From Stagonosporopsis chrysanthemi (lineage: Eukaryota > Ascomycota > Dothideomycetes > Pleosporales > Didymellaceae), in assembly GCA_022560025.1 (NCBI GenBank), contig JAFISE010000041.1:148132-212131 (forward strand): DNA of 64,000 nucleotides, written 5' to 3'. Shown here piece by piece: positions 22,652 to 31,874 of the stretch; positions within the stretch are counted from its first letter, which is position 1; the number at the start of each line of letters is the position of its first letter. A model generated the notes under the pieces. That model saw only the letters and a program-made list of their open reading frames with translations. It made no database searches and was not told the origin of the DNA. A program made the translations under genes and the position numbers.

Positions 22652-23048
22652 CTTGCCTGTTCTTTCCCTTTCGCACTAACAAAGTCCAATTTGTGTGGCG
22701 CTTGAGTCGCGTGTACGTCGTTACAGAAGCGGTGGCGCTGGCGGGTTTCGAAGACGCTGGTCAAGGACAGGTGGTGTGGGTCGAGGACGGTGGTGGAGAT
22801 GGAGATGGGAGCTTGACAATGAATGTCGCTGGTTTGTGTTTCTGCCGCGCTCACCGCCTAGGAAGGTCCGCGCCGCTTAGTCAGGACGCGTGTGTGGCGC
22901 GTTGTACATACTGTACATTGACGAGCTTGGCTGTTCTGTGGACGTCGGTGTTGCTTCAGTGTGCATTAGCATTGAGAGGGGAGCTCTACAAATAACCCTC
23001 AAACTCCAGCAGATAAATCAGCCCAGTCACAACCCTACACCTCTTCAC
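22652..23048. other. Spacer: RPB11 promoter and 3' flank of the next minus-strand gene
   Basis: 397 bp with no coding signal. Pyrimidine-rich on the + strand near 23035-23048, where the upstream gene's coding sequence ends. Confidence 0.5.
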
Positions 23049-23810
23049 TCACTCACCCTCCGACCCGTCGCTCTCCCACAACCACACACTCCTCATCGTC
23101 GTCGTCACCACCATCACCACCCCCTCCCTTCTTCTCCTCCTCCTCCTCCTCCTCCTCCTCCCCACCCCCCTCTCCACAAACACCCACCAACACCTCACCC
23201 TCACCCCCTCCACCACCTCCGTCCTCCTCAGCGTCAGACACCCTTCCCGATCAACCCCCCACCCCACCTGCCCCGCAGCAACCGAGACCAACTCCGCATA
23301 CCGCGGATTCACCAGCGCCATATCCGGCACCCTGACGAACCTCCTCTTCCCCTTCGCCCGCGGCAGGGCCCGGCCGAACTGCAACATCGCCGCGACGTTG
23401 GCCATGGGTGCGTTGAGGAAGGTCGAGGCTTGGGTGATTTTGTAGTCTGTGGGGGAGGGGGGCTGGGTGGTTATGCCGCGGATGATGTGGTAGGTGGGGG
23501 TGGGGGTTTGCGGGACGGGGACGGGGAGGGGGGTGGTGGTGGTGGTGGTCGCGGTCGCGGTCGCGGTCGCGGTGTGGTAGGCTTCCAGGATGTCGTAGAT
23601 GGCGGTGATGTACTGGTCAGCCATGTGTGAGCGCAGGGCTTCGGGGAACTTGCTGAAGGTTTCGTCGTCGAGCTCGCAGGTGATTTGCACGGGTTTGTTT
23701 TCCGACTTTTGTTCTGGCTGTTTTGGGGAGGGTGGGCAGGGGCAGGGGCGTTTGGGTGCCATGTTGTCCTGAAAGGAGGGCGCGGCGCGCTTGGAGGATT
23801 GCAAAGGCAT
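23049..23810 (-). CDS. Hypothetical protein, 253 aa, with simple-repeat insertions
   Basis: Single open frame with ATG at 23810; an alternative ATG lies at 23762, 16 codons in (MAPKRPCPCPP). After a Pro/Lys-rich start the region around residues 40-75 (ITCELDDETFSKFPEALRSH and onward) looks like a folded segment. It is interrupted by an (Ala-Thr)n/Thr-run encoded by CGCGGT hexamers (about 23540-23575). Residues about 108-215 look globular (YHIIRGITT, FLNAPMANVAAMLQFGRALP, KRRFVRVPDMAL). A poly-Arg run of about 12 residues encoded by AGG triplets precedes the C-terminus. I do not recognise the family. The mid-protein composition makes it a credible gene, but the repeats suggest a fast-evolving protein. 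Confidence 0.6.
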   Translation of the reverse strand: MPLQSSKRAAPSFQDNMAPKRPCPCPPSPKQPEQKSENKPVQITCELDDETFSKFPEALRSHMADQYITAIYDILEAYHTATATATATTTTTTPLPVPVPQTPTPTYHIIRGITTQPPSPTDYKITQASTFLNAPMANVAAMLQFGRALPRAKGKRRFVRVPDMALVNPRYAELVSVAAGQVGWGVDREGCLTLRRTEVVEGVRVRCWWVFVERGVGRRRRRRRRRRREGVVMVVTTTMRSVWLWESDGSEGE

Positions 23811-24742
23811 GGAGACTGGGCGGAGCGCGTGATGATGGGGCTCTGGGTTGCTGTGTTGGTGCAGGTTTGGCAGTCAAAGGTGGGTTGGTGGTCTGGACGA
23901 AAGATGGGCAACAGGTGAGCGGAGTTGATGGATAAAAGCTTCCCAGCTCGCTCGCCAAGTGAGAGAAGATCTGCAACCTCTGTGCTGTCGAGGTAGCTCT
24001 ATAGGCACCAAGTGAGAGAGACTCGAGCCTCAGGAGACAGAGACCTAATCCTATCCACACCCAGAGAAACAAATACCGTTATACCTACTCTAAGCCGCAA
24101 GCAACTAGATCCAGCGTCCAACAAACGCCGTACTTGGTAGTGGTGCTAAAGAGAGAGAGAGAAGAAAACCCGTCTGCAAGCACTGTTTAATTATAGAAGA
24201 TGTCACTGTGTCTTGGTTTAGTTGGCAAAGGGGGTGCAGAGTCGGAGGGGGGCGAGGTGGATAGCGAGTGAGGTCAACAGTGAGGCCGAGTTGTTTTGTC
24301 ATGTTTTGCTCAGTTCAGTTCAGTTCAGTTCAGTTCAGTTCAGTTCAGTTCAGTTCGATTCCTTTGATTCAACAATACTACTAATACTGTACTACCACTA
24401 CCACTCCTACTCCTGCTTAGTATTGTACATCCCTCCCTGCTCACAAACTACATGTATATAGCAACCCTCCGGAGTGTAAACGCCGTGCGCCGTGCGAGAA
24501 TGTTCATGTATCGTGTCGTGTCAATGTACCGTATCAGACGGTAGATGTACATGGACGTATCGATGTATCGTGATGTGTTATAACGTGTTGTACAGTGGGT
24601 ATATGGAGCTCCGTGTCCGCTCCTGCTTCTGACTTCTACTTCGCTTCGCTTCGCTTCGCTTCTGCTTTTCCACGCTTGTTCGAGGCCTTGCTCGCCTACA
24701 ATAGCCATGACCGCGTGGTGTTGTACACATTGTTGGATTCGA
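23811..24742. other. Intergenic spacer with pentanucleotide microsatellites
   Basis: Promoter of the 253-aa gene followed by the 3' flank of Mdm31. No other gene recognised. Holds the (CAGTT)9 array and, near 24645-24662, a CTTCG pentamer array. Confidence 0.5.
24311..24355. repeat. (CAGTT)9 microsatellite
   Basis: Nine perfect copies of the pentamer over 45 bp are read directly. Non-coding; likely length-polymorphic between strains. Confidence 0.95.
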
Positions 24743-24909
24743 CTACGCCATATTCCCTGCCAAGCCCAAGAACAGCGCCTGGGCGGCCAGCTGCAGCGTC
24801 CAGATGCCGACCTTTTTGATGCGGCGCTTGCGGACGGTGCGGTCGTCGAGGACGTCGCGGGCAAAGGCGTCGTACATCTGCACTCGTTAGTAACAGGTCT
24901 GTGGATTCA

Positions 24910-24947
<38 letters not shown>

Positions 24948-27019
24948 GTGCGTACCTCGCGCGAGACCTCCTCCATCAGGCCGCTGTCGTACAGGGTCCA
25001 GCTGCCGTCAAAATCGCGCAGCTGCTTGACGACGCGGCAGTTGACGGGGATGAAGGTGCGCTTGCTGTTGATGTAGGCGACAATGGGGCGCACGAGGGCG
25101 TTGTTGACGTAGGAGATGTCGCGGGTGAAGATGGGGACGGCGGCGCGGACGTCGTTGAGGTGGACGCGCAGGTCCATGATGATGAAGCGGTCGTCGTCGG
25201 GGTCGGGGTCGTGGGCGTGGGCGTGGTCGGGGTCGTCGTCGTGGTGCTCGAAGCCGTGGGCGGCGTGGTCGGAGAAGTGGTGCTTGATGGCGCGGCCGTT
25301 GTGGCTGACGGTGGCCTCGACGCGGTCGTACATGTCGCTCATGACTTTGGCGAGCGACTCGGAGTCGTCGTTGGGCAGCATGATGTCGGCGACAATGTCG
25401 ACGTTGCCCTCGTGGATCCACGAAAAGGGGCCGTCGTAGCCGCGGTTGAGGTGGTCGATGTTGAGGGCGTCGATGCGGATGCGGCTGTGCTTCTTCCAGG
25501 TGGCGCCGTCTTCGGTGTCGTGGCCGTGGGAGAGCTGCATGCCCGTGTAGTTGTGGGTCTGGCGCGGGTGGACGGTGAAGAGCGAGCCGTCAAAGGAGCC
25601 GGACATGATGTTGGCGGACAGGAAGTCGTAGAAGAGCCACTGCTTGCGCAGCTGGGGCAGCTCGCACGAGTAGATGCTGACGGGGAAGGGGCGGAAGCCG
25701 TCGGGCTGGTAGATGGTGACGAGCAGGTCCTCCATGCGGAACGAGTCGAGCTCAAAGTCGCCGGGGTTGTGCTCGTGCTTGTAGGAGCGGGGGTCGACGC
25801 CGTCGACGGTGTGGACCGAGGTGCGGTCGATGACGCCGCGGACGCCCTTGATCTCGACGTCCTTGAGCAGGCCCTTGCCGTTGAACCACTTGGAGAAGGA
25901 GAGGGTGACGTTGACCGTGTCCATGGAGACGTCGAACTGGGTGTAGTTGGTGTCCTCTTCGACGGGGTCGTCGACGGGGCCGTCCTTGTCGGCCAGGGCC
26001 ATGGCGGCCTCTGCGGCGGCCGACGTCTGCGAGCCCTTGCTGACCTTGCCGCGGCCGTGGCCCGGGCGGCGCGAGACAAAGACCTTGCGGAAGGAGATGA
26101 CGCCGTCCTTCCACTTGGGGACGACGGCCGTCTCGAAGACGACCTTGATGCCGGACGACTTGGTCAGGTAGTTGCCGATCCACTTGGCGAGCGTCTCCTG
26201 GGAGAAGGCGGTGTTGATGAGGAAGACGGTCAGCATGAAGAAGGTGGTGGTGCCGAGGATGACCCAGGCGACGTGGGCGGCCAGGACCCAGGAGAAGAGG
26301 GCGTACAGCTCGTCGGCGTTGAAGTTGCGGTTGCTGCGGATGGTGAGCCACTTGAAGCGCACCTTCATGCGCGACCAGAAGCCGGAGGCGGCGGCGAGCA
26401 GCTCGGCCTTGGAGGGGCGGTAGAGGTGGGGGACGTGGGGGAGGCGGTCGAGGAGGGGGTGCGCGTCGTGTCTCGCCTGTCCGTCGTGTCTGGCCTGCCC
26501 GTCGTGTCCCACCTGCCCGTCGTGTCTCGCCTGCACGCCGTCATGCTGCGCGTCTGGTGTGGGCGGCGAGGCCTTGCTGGAGGGCGGCGCTGTCTTGCTG
26601 CTGGGTCCATCCGCGGCAGAGCTCTTGTTGCGGCGGTCGCCGGACCGGCTCCTGCGCAGGGCGCGGTACGAGCGCGTCGAGGCGTGTCTGCTCCAGGCGG
26701 CGAGGGCGGCGACGGAGACGGAGGCAGAGGCGGAGGCGGAGACGCTGGGCGACGGTCGAGGTGCGTTCGACAGCGCCGGCCTGGCATGTAACGGGCGCGG
26801 GCGCGTAAAGGCCGCGGCGGGCGATATCGACGGCGTTGGGGCGCGGCTGAATGCGCTCGAAGCGGCCGTCCGGCTCTGCCCTGCTGTCCCCCTCCACAGC
26901 GCCGGCCAGCAGCCCTCAAAGCGCGGGAGCGGGCTCTGCCTCAACGGCCGCGGCTGGGGCTGGGGCGCGCGGGCGCATCGCAGGAGCGCGGCGGGGTTGG
27001 GTGCTGCGGGTCGGGTCAT
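24743..27019 (-). CDS. MDM31: Mitochondrial distribution and morphology protein 31 (Mdm31 family)
   Basis: Exon 1 (27019-24956, 688 codons) and exon 2 (24877-24743) join in phase 0 to give 732 aa. Mdm31 is an inner-membrane protein needed for normal mitochondrial shape and nucleoid stability in yeast. The N-terminus is Arg/Ala/Ser-rich without early acidic residues, fitting a presequence. A transmembrane segment (FSWVLAAHVAWVILGTTTF) starts the family domain, with conserved blocks such as WIGNYLTKSSGIKVVFE, VIDRTSVHTVDG and FDGSLFTVHPRQTHNYTGM; a second hydrophobic segment (WTLQLAAQALFLGLAGNMA) ends the protein. The start ATG at 27019 has A at -3. A hexapeptide-like array (RHDGQA/V) lies upstream of the domain. 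The 78-nt intron (24878-24955, GTACGC, TTACTAAC, GTGCAG) contains a T30 tract in the sense direction. Confidence 0.93.
24916..24945. repeat. A30 homopolymer (T30 in sense of the Mdm31 intron)
   Basis: Thirty consecutive A on the + strand, wholly inside the Mdm31 intron between the donor and the branch site. Confidence 0.95.
26459..26540 (-). repeat. Coding tandem repeat in the Mdm31 N-terminal region
   Basis: Imperfect copies of a short unit of the CGTCGTGTCTCGCCTGCC type encode consecutive RHDGQA, RHDGQV, GHDGQA, RHDGQA segments followed by RHDAH. It lies between the presumed targeting sequence and the first membrane segment. Confidence 0.8.
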
Positions 27020-27307
27020 GGTAGCTGCGGCAACCACATGGCTACGCTGTCGTCTCGGGCTCCTGTTGAAGAAGGCGTGGTGCAGCGACGATGGCGACGG
27101 CGACGACAACGACGGTTCACCTTCACGTCATGGCATGCAAGCGGCTGAGGAATCTTGACGGCCGACGCAGGCCCGCTAGCCCGAACGGGGCCGCCAGCCA
27201 GCAGCCGCGCCTCGCCTCACGAAATTTCCTGGTTATCGATATCAGCCCCACCGCCCGCGACATTGCCAGCTTTTTGTGCCTCGCCCGCCAGAACTCTCGC
27301 CAGCACC
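27020..27307. promoter_or_regulatory. Divergent promoter between MDM31 (-) and PNO1 (+)
   Basis: 288 bp separate the two start codons, so both promoters must lie or overlap here. GC-rich, with an 8-bp palindrome GAAATTTC near 27220 that may be an RRPE-like element upstream of the ribosome-assembly gene. This is weak, as a single short motif. Confidence 0.5.
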
Positions 27308-28099
27308 ATGCCCGCGCCCACCGCCCTCCAGCGCCGCCCCGACGAGCTCGCCGCCGCCGTCGCCAGCACGCCGCTGCCCGGCGACGAGCCCACGGCCGCC
27401 GCCGACCTCATCGACATGGACGCCGTGGCTGTGGCCGACGCCGTGCTGCCCGACGCCCACCACGCCGCCGACGACACCGACACGGCCATGGCCATGGTCG
27501 ATGAGAGCGGGCGCCCGCAGTTTGCGCCCAGCAAGAGCATCCCGCTGGCCTTCCGCCGCGAGACGCGCAAGGTGCCCATCCCGCCGCACCGCATGACGCC
27601 GCTGAAGAGCGCCTGGCCCAAAATCTACCCCCCGCTCGTCGAGCACCTGCACCTCCAAGTCCGCATGAACATCAAGACCCGCAGCGTCGAGCTGCGCACC
27701 TCGTCGCTCACCACCTCGACCGCCTCCCTGCAAAAAGGCGAGGACTTTGTGCGCGCCTTCACCCTCGGCTTCGACGTCGACGACGCCATTGCCCTGCTGC
27801 GCCTCGACGACCTGTACATCGAGACGTTCGAGATCAAGGACGTCAAGACCCTGCAGGGCGAGCATCTGGGCCGCGCCATTGGCCGCATCGCCGGCAAAGA
27901 CGGCAAGACCAAGTTCGCCATCGAGAACGCCTCGCGCACGAGGGTCGTCCTGGCCGACACCAAGATCCACATCCTGGGCGGCTTCAAGAACATCCACATT
28001 GCCCGCGAGAGCATCGTGAGCTTGATCCTGGGCCAGAATCCGAGCAAGGTCTACGGCAATCTGCGGACTGTGGCCGGGCGCATGAAGGAGAGGTTTTAG
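27308..28099 (+). CDS. PNO1: Pno1/Dim2, KH-domain 40S pre-ribosome assembly factor
   Basis: Intronless, 263 aa, ATG at 27308 (ACCATGC context), stop at 28097-28099. Pno1 (Dim2, partner of Nob1) binds the 3' end of 18S pre-rRNA and controls Nob1 cleavage at site D in nucleolar and cytoplasmic pre-40S particles. The N-terminal 65 residues are Ala/Asp-rich and variable. The conserved core begins at RRETRKVPIPPHRMTPLK (about 83-100). The C-terminal KH module is evident, with GRAIGRIAGKDGKTKFAIEN (about 188-207), IHILGGFKNI (220-229) and the ending SIVSLILGQNPSKVYGNLR. Length matches the family. It shares a divergent promoter with MDM31. Confidence 0.96.
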   Translation: MPAPTALQRRPDELAAAVASTPLPGDEPTAAADLIDMDAVAVADAVLPDAHHAADDTDTAMAMVDESGRPQFAPSKSIPLAFRRETRKVPIPPHRMTPLKSAWPKIYPPLVEHLHLQVRMNIKTRSVELRTSSLTTSTASLQKGEDFVRAFTLGFDVDDAIALLRLDDLYIETFEIKDVKTLQGEHLGRAIGRIAGKDGKTKFAIENASRTRVVLADTKIHILGGFKNIHIARESIVSLILGQNPSKVYGNLRTVAGRMKERF

Positions 28100-28147
28100 G
28101 CGAGCGAAGCGAGTAGACGACAAGCAATCAGCCAGTAGAAGACAGAG

Positions 28148-28185
<38 letters not shown>

Positions 28186-28584
28186 GACAGGCGTGCATTT
28201 CCAGGCGTTTTTTTTTTCCTTCCCAGGTGTGCGATATCCAGGCACATTATCCATCCATCCAGCCATCATCCATCAAGCCATCCATAACGAAAGAGAGACT
28301 ACTTAAAAAAAAAAAAAGTAGACCTCACGAAAATGCTACACTTCAATGACACTTTTTCAAACTTCCAACTCGTAATCTCTGAACTGTTCTACGTTCCTAC
28401 TTTCATACGTTTTGTAATGTAGTTCTATTGCATACTTCTTGCTGCTTATTAGACGTGTCTGTTTGGCTCTCAAGGGAAGAAGAGGGGGAAAGGTTCTAGT
28501 GTCTAGATTCTAGTTAGATTCTAGTATCTAGATTCTTACATCTCCCTCCCACTCCCTACCACCCACTCCTCCCTACCCTACACC
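28100..28584. other. Intergenic region between convergent PNO1 and DPH6-like genes, with CA/GA dinucleotide tract
   Basis: A (CA)n then (GA)n tract runs over about 28149-28185, followed by an A-rich run near 28304-28317 and TCTAG-type repeats near 28500-28535. These lie in the 3' flanks of both genes. No further gene recognised. Confidence 0.6.
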
Positions 28585-31080
28585 TCACTCCCCCCTCCCC
28601 CCCTCCAACGCCTCCCTCACCCCCCGCCCCGCAAACCGAATCCCCTTGACCAACCCCTCCACCCCCTCCATCCTCCCCCCCTGCCCGCCATACCTCCCTC
28701 CCTCCCCCCTTTCCTCCCCCCCTCCCCCCTCCCCCTCCTCACCCCTACCCCCACCCGCACCATCCACCCTCCCCACCAACACGCCCCCAACCTCTCTCCC
28801 GCCCTCGCCCCACACCCGCCCGCACGGCACCCACTGCACCCCCCTCAGACTCACGCTCACGCTCATCTTCACACTCGCACTCGCCTTCGCCTCGCCATGC
28901 ACTGTCTTTGCAAACGCCGCCGCGAACGCAGGCGTCGCGTAGAGCGTTGCCGTGTCGAAGGCGCGGAGGGCGGGCAGCGACGGGGCGGAGAGCGGGAAGG
29001 TGAGGGTGGAGAAGTGGGTGGTGGAGGGGAGGGGGCGGGTGAGGGTTTGGGAGGGGGAGGGGCGGGTGAGGGTTAGAGTTGGGGGTGCGGAGGATGTAGA
29101 GGAAGAGGACGGCGCGGAGAGACCCACGGCGCTCCATTCAATGTCTGCGCCGCGTGGGAGCGAGGCCACTTGTGCGACGAAGCAGGGCGGCGTGGCGGGG
29201 GGGAGTGACGGCGAGGGGAGAGCGGGGCGGGGCGTTGTGTCGGTGAAGAGCGGGGCGTGCGTGTTTCGGCGGTCCCAGGGGTCCATGTCGTCGTCGTCGT
29301 CCTCGTCGTCGTCCTCGTCGTCCTCGTCGTCGCCCCTGCAGGACGAGGAAGAGCGCCCCCGTCGTTTCGAGGACGCCGCGTGGATCCTCCCCCATGCCGC
29401 CTGCGCGACACGCACCTTCTCCTCTGCGTCCGCGTCCGCGCACGCGGGGATAAAAGCCACGCCGCTCGTCCACCACCGCACGCCCTTGGCGCGACCAATG
29501 CGCCAGAGGTGCTGCAGCGAGAGCGCGGCCTGGCCCTTGAACCCGCGGTCGGTGTACACATCCATGGACGCGGGAACGAGCGGGATCTGGCCCGCGACAT
29601 AGACAACGTCCCAGCCCGCACTCTGCGACGGCGCGTCGAGAGGCAGCCGCGCCGAGACGGCCTGGCTGTACGGCCCAATGTTCGCCGGCGCCCAGTAGCT
29701 GCGGCCCTGGACGTGCAGGCCCTGCCTGTCCACGCTGCGCGTCGTCCTGCCCTTGCGGTCGCGCGCGTCCTTGTCCAGGACAATGCTCAGCAGCACGTCA
29801 ATGCCCTCGGGCATGCAGTCGCCCACTGCGACGGTCACGCGCGCGGGCGGGTTGACGCCGGAGAAGTACTGCCCGTAGATGGGGTTGAGGACCGCAAAGT
29901 CGGACATGCTGCGCAGCAGGAGCGTGCAATGGTTCACGCCCGCGCGCGACAGGTTCCATTGCTTGAGCACGTGGTCGAGGCGCAGGAGGATCTTGGTGAG
30001 CTGGCGCGAGGGGGAGGCGGTGCTGGGGACCGAGGAGCGCGACGTGTCGGCGAGGTTGGAGTAGGTGAACAGCGTGGGGGTGTCTGTCGAGGCGTTGCGG
30101 GGGAGGTGGTCGAAGGAGGAGAGCGGTGCGGGAGCGGGCTCGGGGACGAGTGTTGCGTCGTCTGAGACGATAGAGCGGGCGTCGTCGAGCCCGTTGTCCA
30201 GCTCCTGCAGCACCTGTTTGAACTCGTCATCAAACAAGTCCGGGATCCGCAGTGCACTCATCCGATCCTCGTCGTCCTCGCTCTTCTCCTCCAATTCACT
30301 CGCCCGCATCTTCAACACCGACTGCCCGCCCTCACTGACCCCCGCGGCACCAGGCTCAATCCTGATCTTCTTTTTCCACAGCGGCCTCGGCCCATCCAAC
30401 GCCAGCGTCTCAAACTCGCCGCCCTCGCCCAGCACCGCCCCATTACTCTCCTCGCCAAACCGCGCCATCGCCTTCTGCAGCTTAGTAATCGTGCTCTGGG
30501 CCGCGACATTCCAGCCCAGAATGCGCTCGTCCAGACCCCCCGACGCCGTCTTGATCACAATCGCCTCCTGGCCAACCGCCGCCATGTCAAACAGCAGCTG
30601 CGACTGCGAGTACGGCGGCAGCGAGGGGTACTGCCAGAGGAAGCTCAGCGGGGCGAGGCCGAGTCTCAGCGCGACCGACTCGACTCTGGTGCGCTGGTAG
30701 GTGCTGAGGATGGCGCCGGAGCAGACGGCGTTGGCCTCTGGATGCGCAAGCATGGCCTTCCGCAACAGCGGGACGAGGTCTTCTGTTTCATCCTGCTCTT
30801 GCTGGGCACGTGGCGCTGCATAGTCGCGCGCCGAATTGACTGCTGTGCCCGTGATTTCCTGCCGGTACAGCGGGATGCCGAGGGCCTGCTCGTACAGCGG
30901 AATCACAGAGTGGCCCACCGTCTGGTACATGTAGCTGTTGATGTCCTCATTGTCACTGGCTGAGGGGGCCGGGTGCAGGTTGGCGAGCGCTACGACGTTG
31001 TGGCCGTTGGCGATGCAATGCAGGATAGAGAAGAAAGAGTCTTTGCCGCCAGAAACCAATGCAATGACGTTCAACGACAT
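28585..31080 (-). CDS. DPH6: Diphthine-ammonia ligase (Dph6 family) with two RidA/YjgF-like domains
   Basis: Intronless, 831 aa, ATG at 31080. Dph6 performs the last step of diphthamide synthesis on elongation factor 2, amidating diphthine with ammonium and ATP. The N-terminal ATP-binding domain shows the PP-loop motif SGGKDS (residues 10-15) followed by NGHNVVALANLHP, MYQTVGHSVIPLYEQALGIP, CSGAILSTYQRTRVESVALR and LGEGGEFETLALDGP (about 230-245). Two RidA/YjgF-like domains follow: about 363-440 (HCTLLLRSMSDFAVLNPIYG) and about 455-550 (YWAPANIGPYSQAV, VYVAGQIPLVP). This matches the fused eukaryotic form. An acidic DDEDDEDDDEDDDDD run and a Gly/Glu-rich low-complexity C-terminus are extra and strongly GC-biased. 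Confidence 0.94.
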   Translation of the reverse strand: MSLNVIALVSGGKDSFFSILHCIANGHNVVALANLHPAPSASDNEDINSYMYQTVGHSVIPLYEQALGIPLYRQEITGTAVNSARDYAAPRAQQEQDETEDLVPLLRKAMLAHPEANAVCSGAILSTYQRTRVESVALRLGLAPLSFLWQYPSLPPYSQSQLLFDMAAVGQEAIVIKTASGGLDERILGWNVAAQSTITKLQKAMARFGEESNGAVLGEGGEFETLALDGPRPLWKKKIRIEPGAAGVSEGGQSVLKMRASELEEKSEDDEDRMSALRIPDLFDDEFKQVLQELDNGLDDARSIVSDDATLVPEPAPAPLSSFDHLPRNASTDTPTLFTYSNLADTSRSSVPSTASPSRQLTKILLRLDHVLKQWNLSRAGVNHCTLLLRSMSDFAVLNPIYGQYFSGVNPPARVTVAVGDCMPEGIDVLLSIVLDKDARDRKGRTTRSVDRQGLHVQGRSYWAPANIGPYSQAVSARLPLDAPSQSAGWDVVYVAGQIPLVPASMDVYTDRGFKGQAALSLQHLWRIGRAKGVRWWTSGVAFIPACADADAEEKVRVAQAAWGRIHAASSKRRGRSSSSCRGDDEDDEDDDEDDDDDMDPWDRRNTHAPLFTDTTPRPALPSPSLPPATPPCFVAQVASLPRGADIEWSAVGLSAPSSSSTSSAPPTLTLTRPSPSQTLTRPLPSTTHFSTLTFPLSAPSLPALRAFDTATLYATPAFAAAFAKTVHGEAKASASVKMSVSVSLRGVQWVPCGRVWGEGGREVGGVLVGRVDGAGGGRGEEGEGGGGEERGEGGRYGGQGGRMEGVEGLVKGIRFAGRGVREALEGGRGE

Positions 31081-31874
31081 GATCCGCGGTTCAAGCAAGG
31101 GAGTGTCGTGGGAGCAAGCGCCTGCGCGGCTGTCGGACTGTTGTTGAGTTATACGCAGGTGTTTGGTTCATGGGATTCGCTAATTTGAGCACACACTAGT
31201 GTAGTCTACCAAAGAATTAATTAGAGCTCGCAAGCCACAGCCAGCTGCATATCACAAGGAAAACCACAGAAGAGCATGTCAAGAGTATGTTGATGTGTAT
31301 TTCAAGTTTGTATAGTCGGACGTGCCAGCACAACCCTACGAACAGCGCAAAGAGAGCTATGCAACGCAGTAGGGAAGATCGAACTAGTACAGAGTTCTGA
31401 AAGAAGCGAAGATTCTCAGAATGTTGGGACTGCGCGGCGGCAGCCTATTAAAACGAGAGTAGGAACGCTGAACTGGAGTTCCGGGTGAGAGAGCGCGGCG
31501 ACGATGCCCGATAGATATGGGTCATGTCGTCGTAAGATGTGGGAACCGCAAAATGTAAACACCAACCAAATCTAACCGTGGATGAATCCCCTAAGTGAAC
31601 CCCTGATGTGCCATGCTAAGTGTGAAGCCCGATGGAGGCAGTCGCGATGAGTGCCAAAGTGTGACGAAAGAATACAGGTGAGAAGAGAAGACGAACTTTT
31701 GCTGCAACGTCGAGAGAAGGCACTCGAGTCGCCAATATAAACCTGTGCCGCCTGTCTAGCCGTGTCGTGACGGAGACGAGCAGCCGCCTTGATGCTGATC
31801 AAGTTCTCCTATCGATCCTGGGTCATGAAGGTTCGTTAAAAGAGTCGAAGGAGAAGCGGTCGTCGAACAACCGT
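31081..31874. other. Intergenic spacer: DPH6-like promoter and 3' flank of the Msn2-like gene
   Basis: About 790 bp, less GC-rich than the flanking genes. Short frames only; nothing recognised. Confidence 0.5.

Noticed and set aside
24707..26791. 694-codon + strand open frame antisense to Mdm31
   Set aside because: It is a shadow of the GC-rich third-position bias of MDM31. The translation is Val/Asp/Gly-rich and repetitive, with no domain, and the opposite strand has the clear family match.
29257..30165. 302-codon + strand frame antisense to the Dph6-like gene
   Set aside because: Arg/Ala/Val/His-rich shadow frame produced by codon bias of the real gene.
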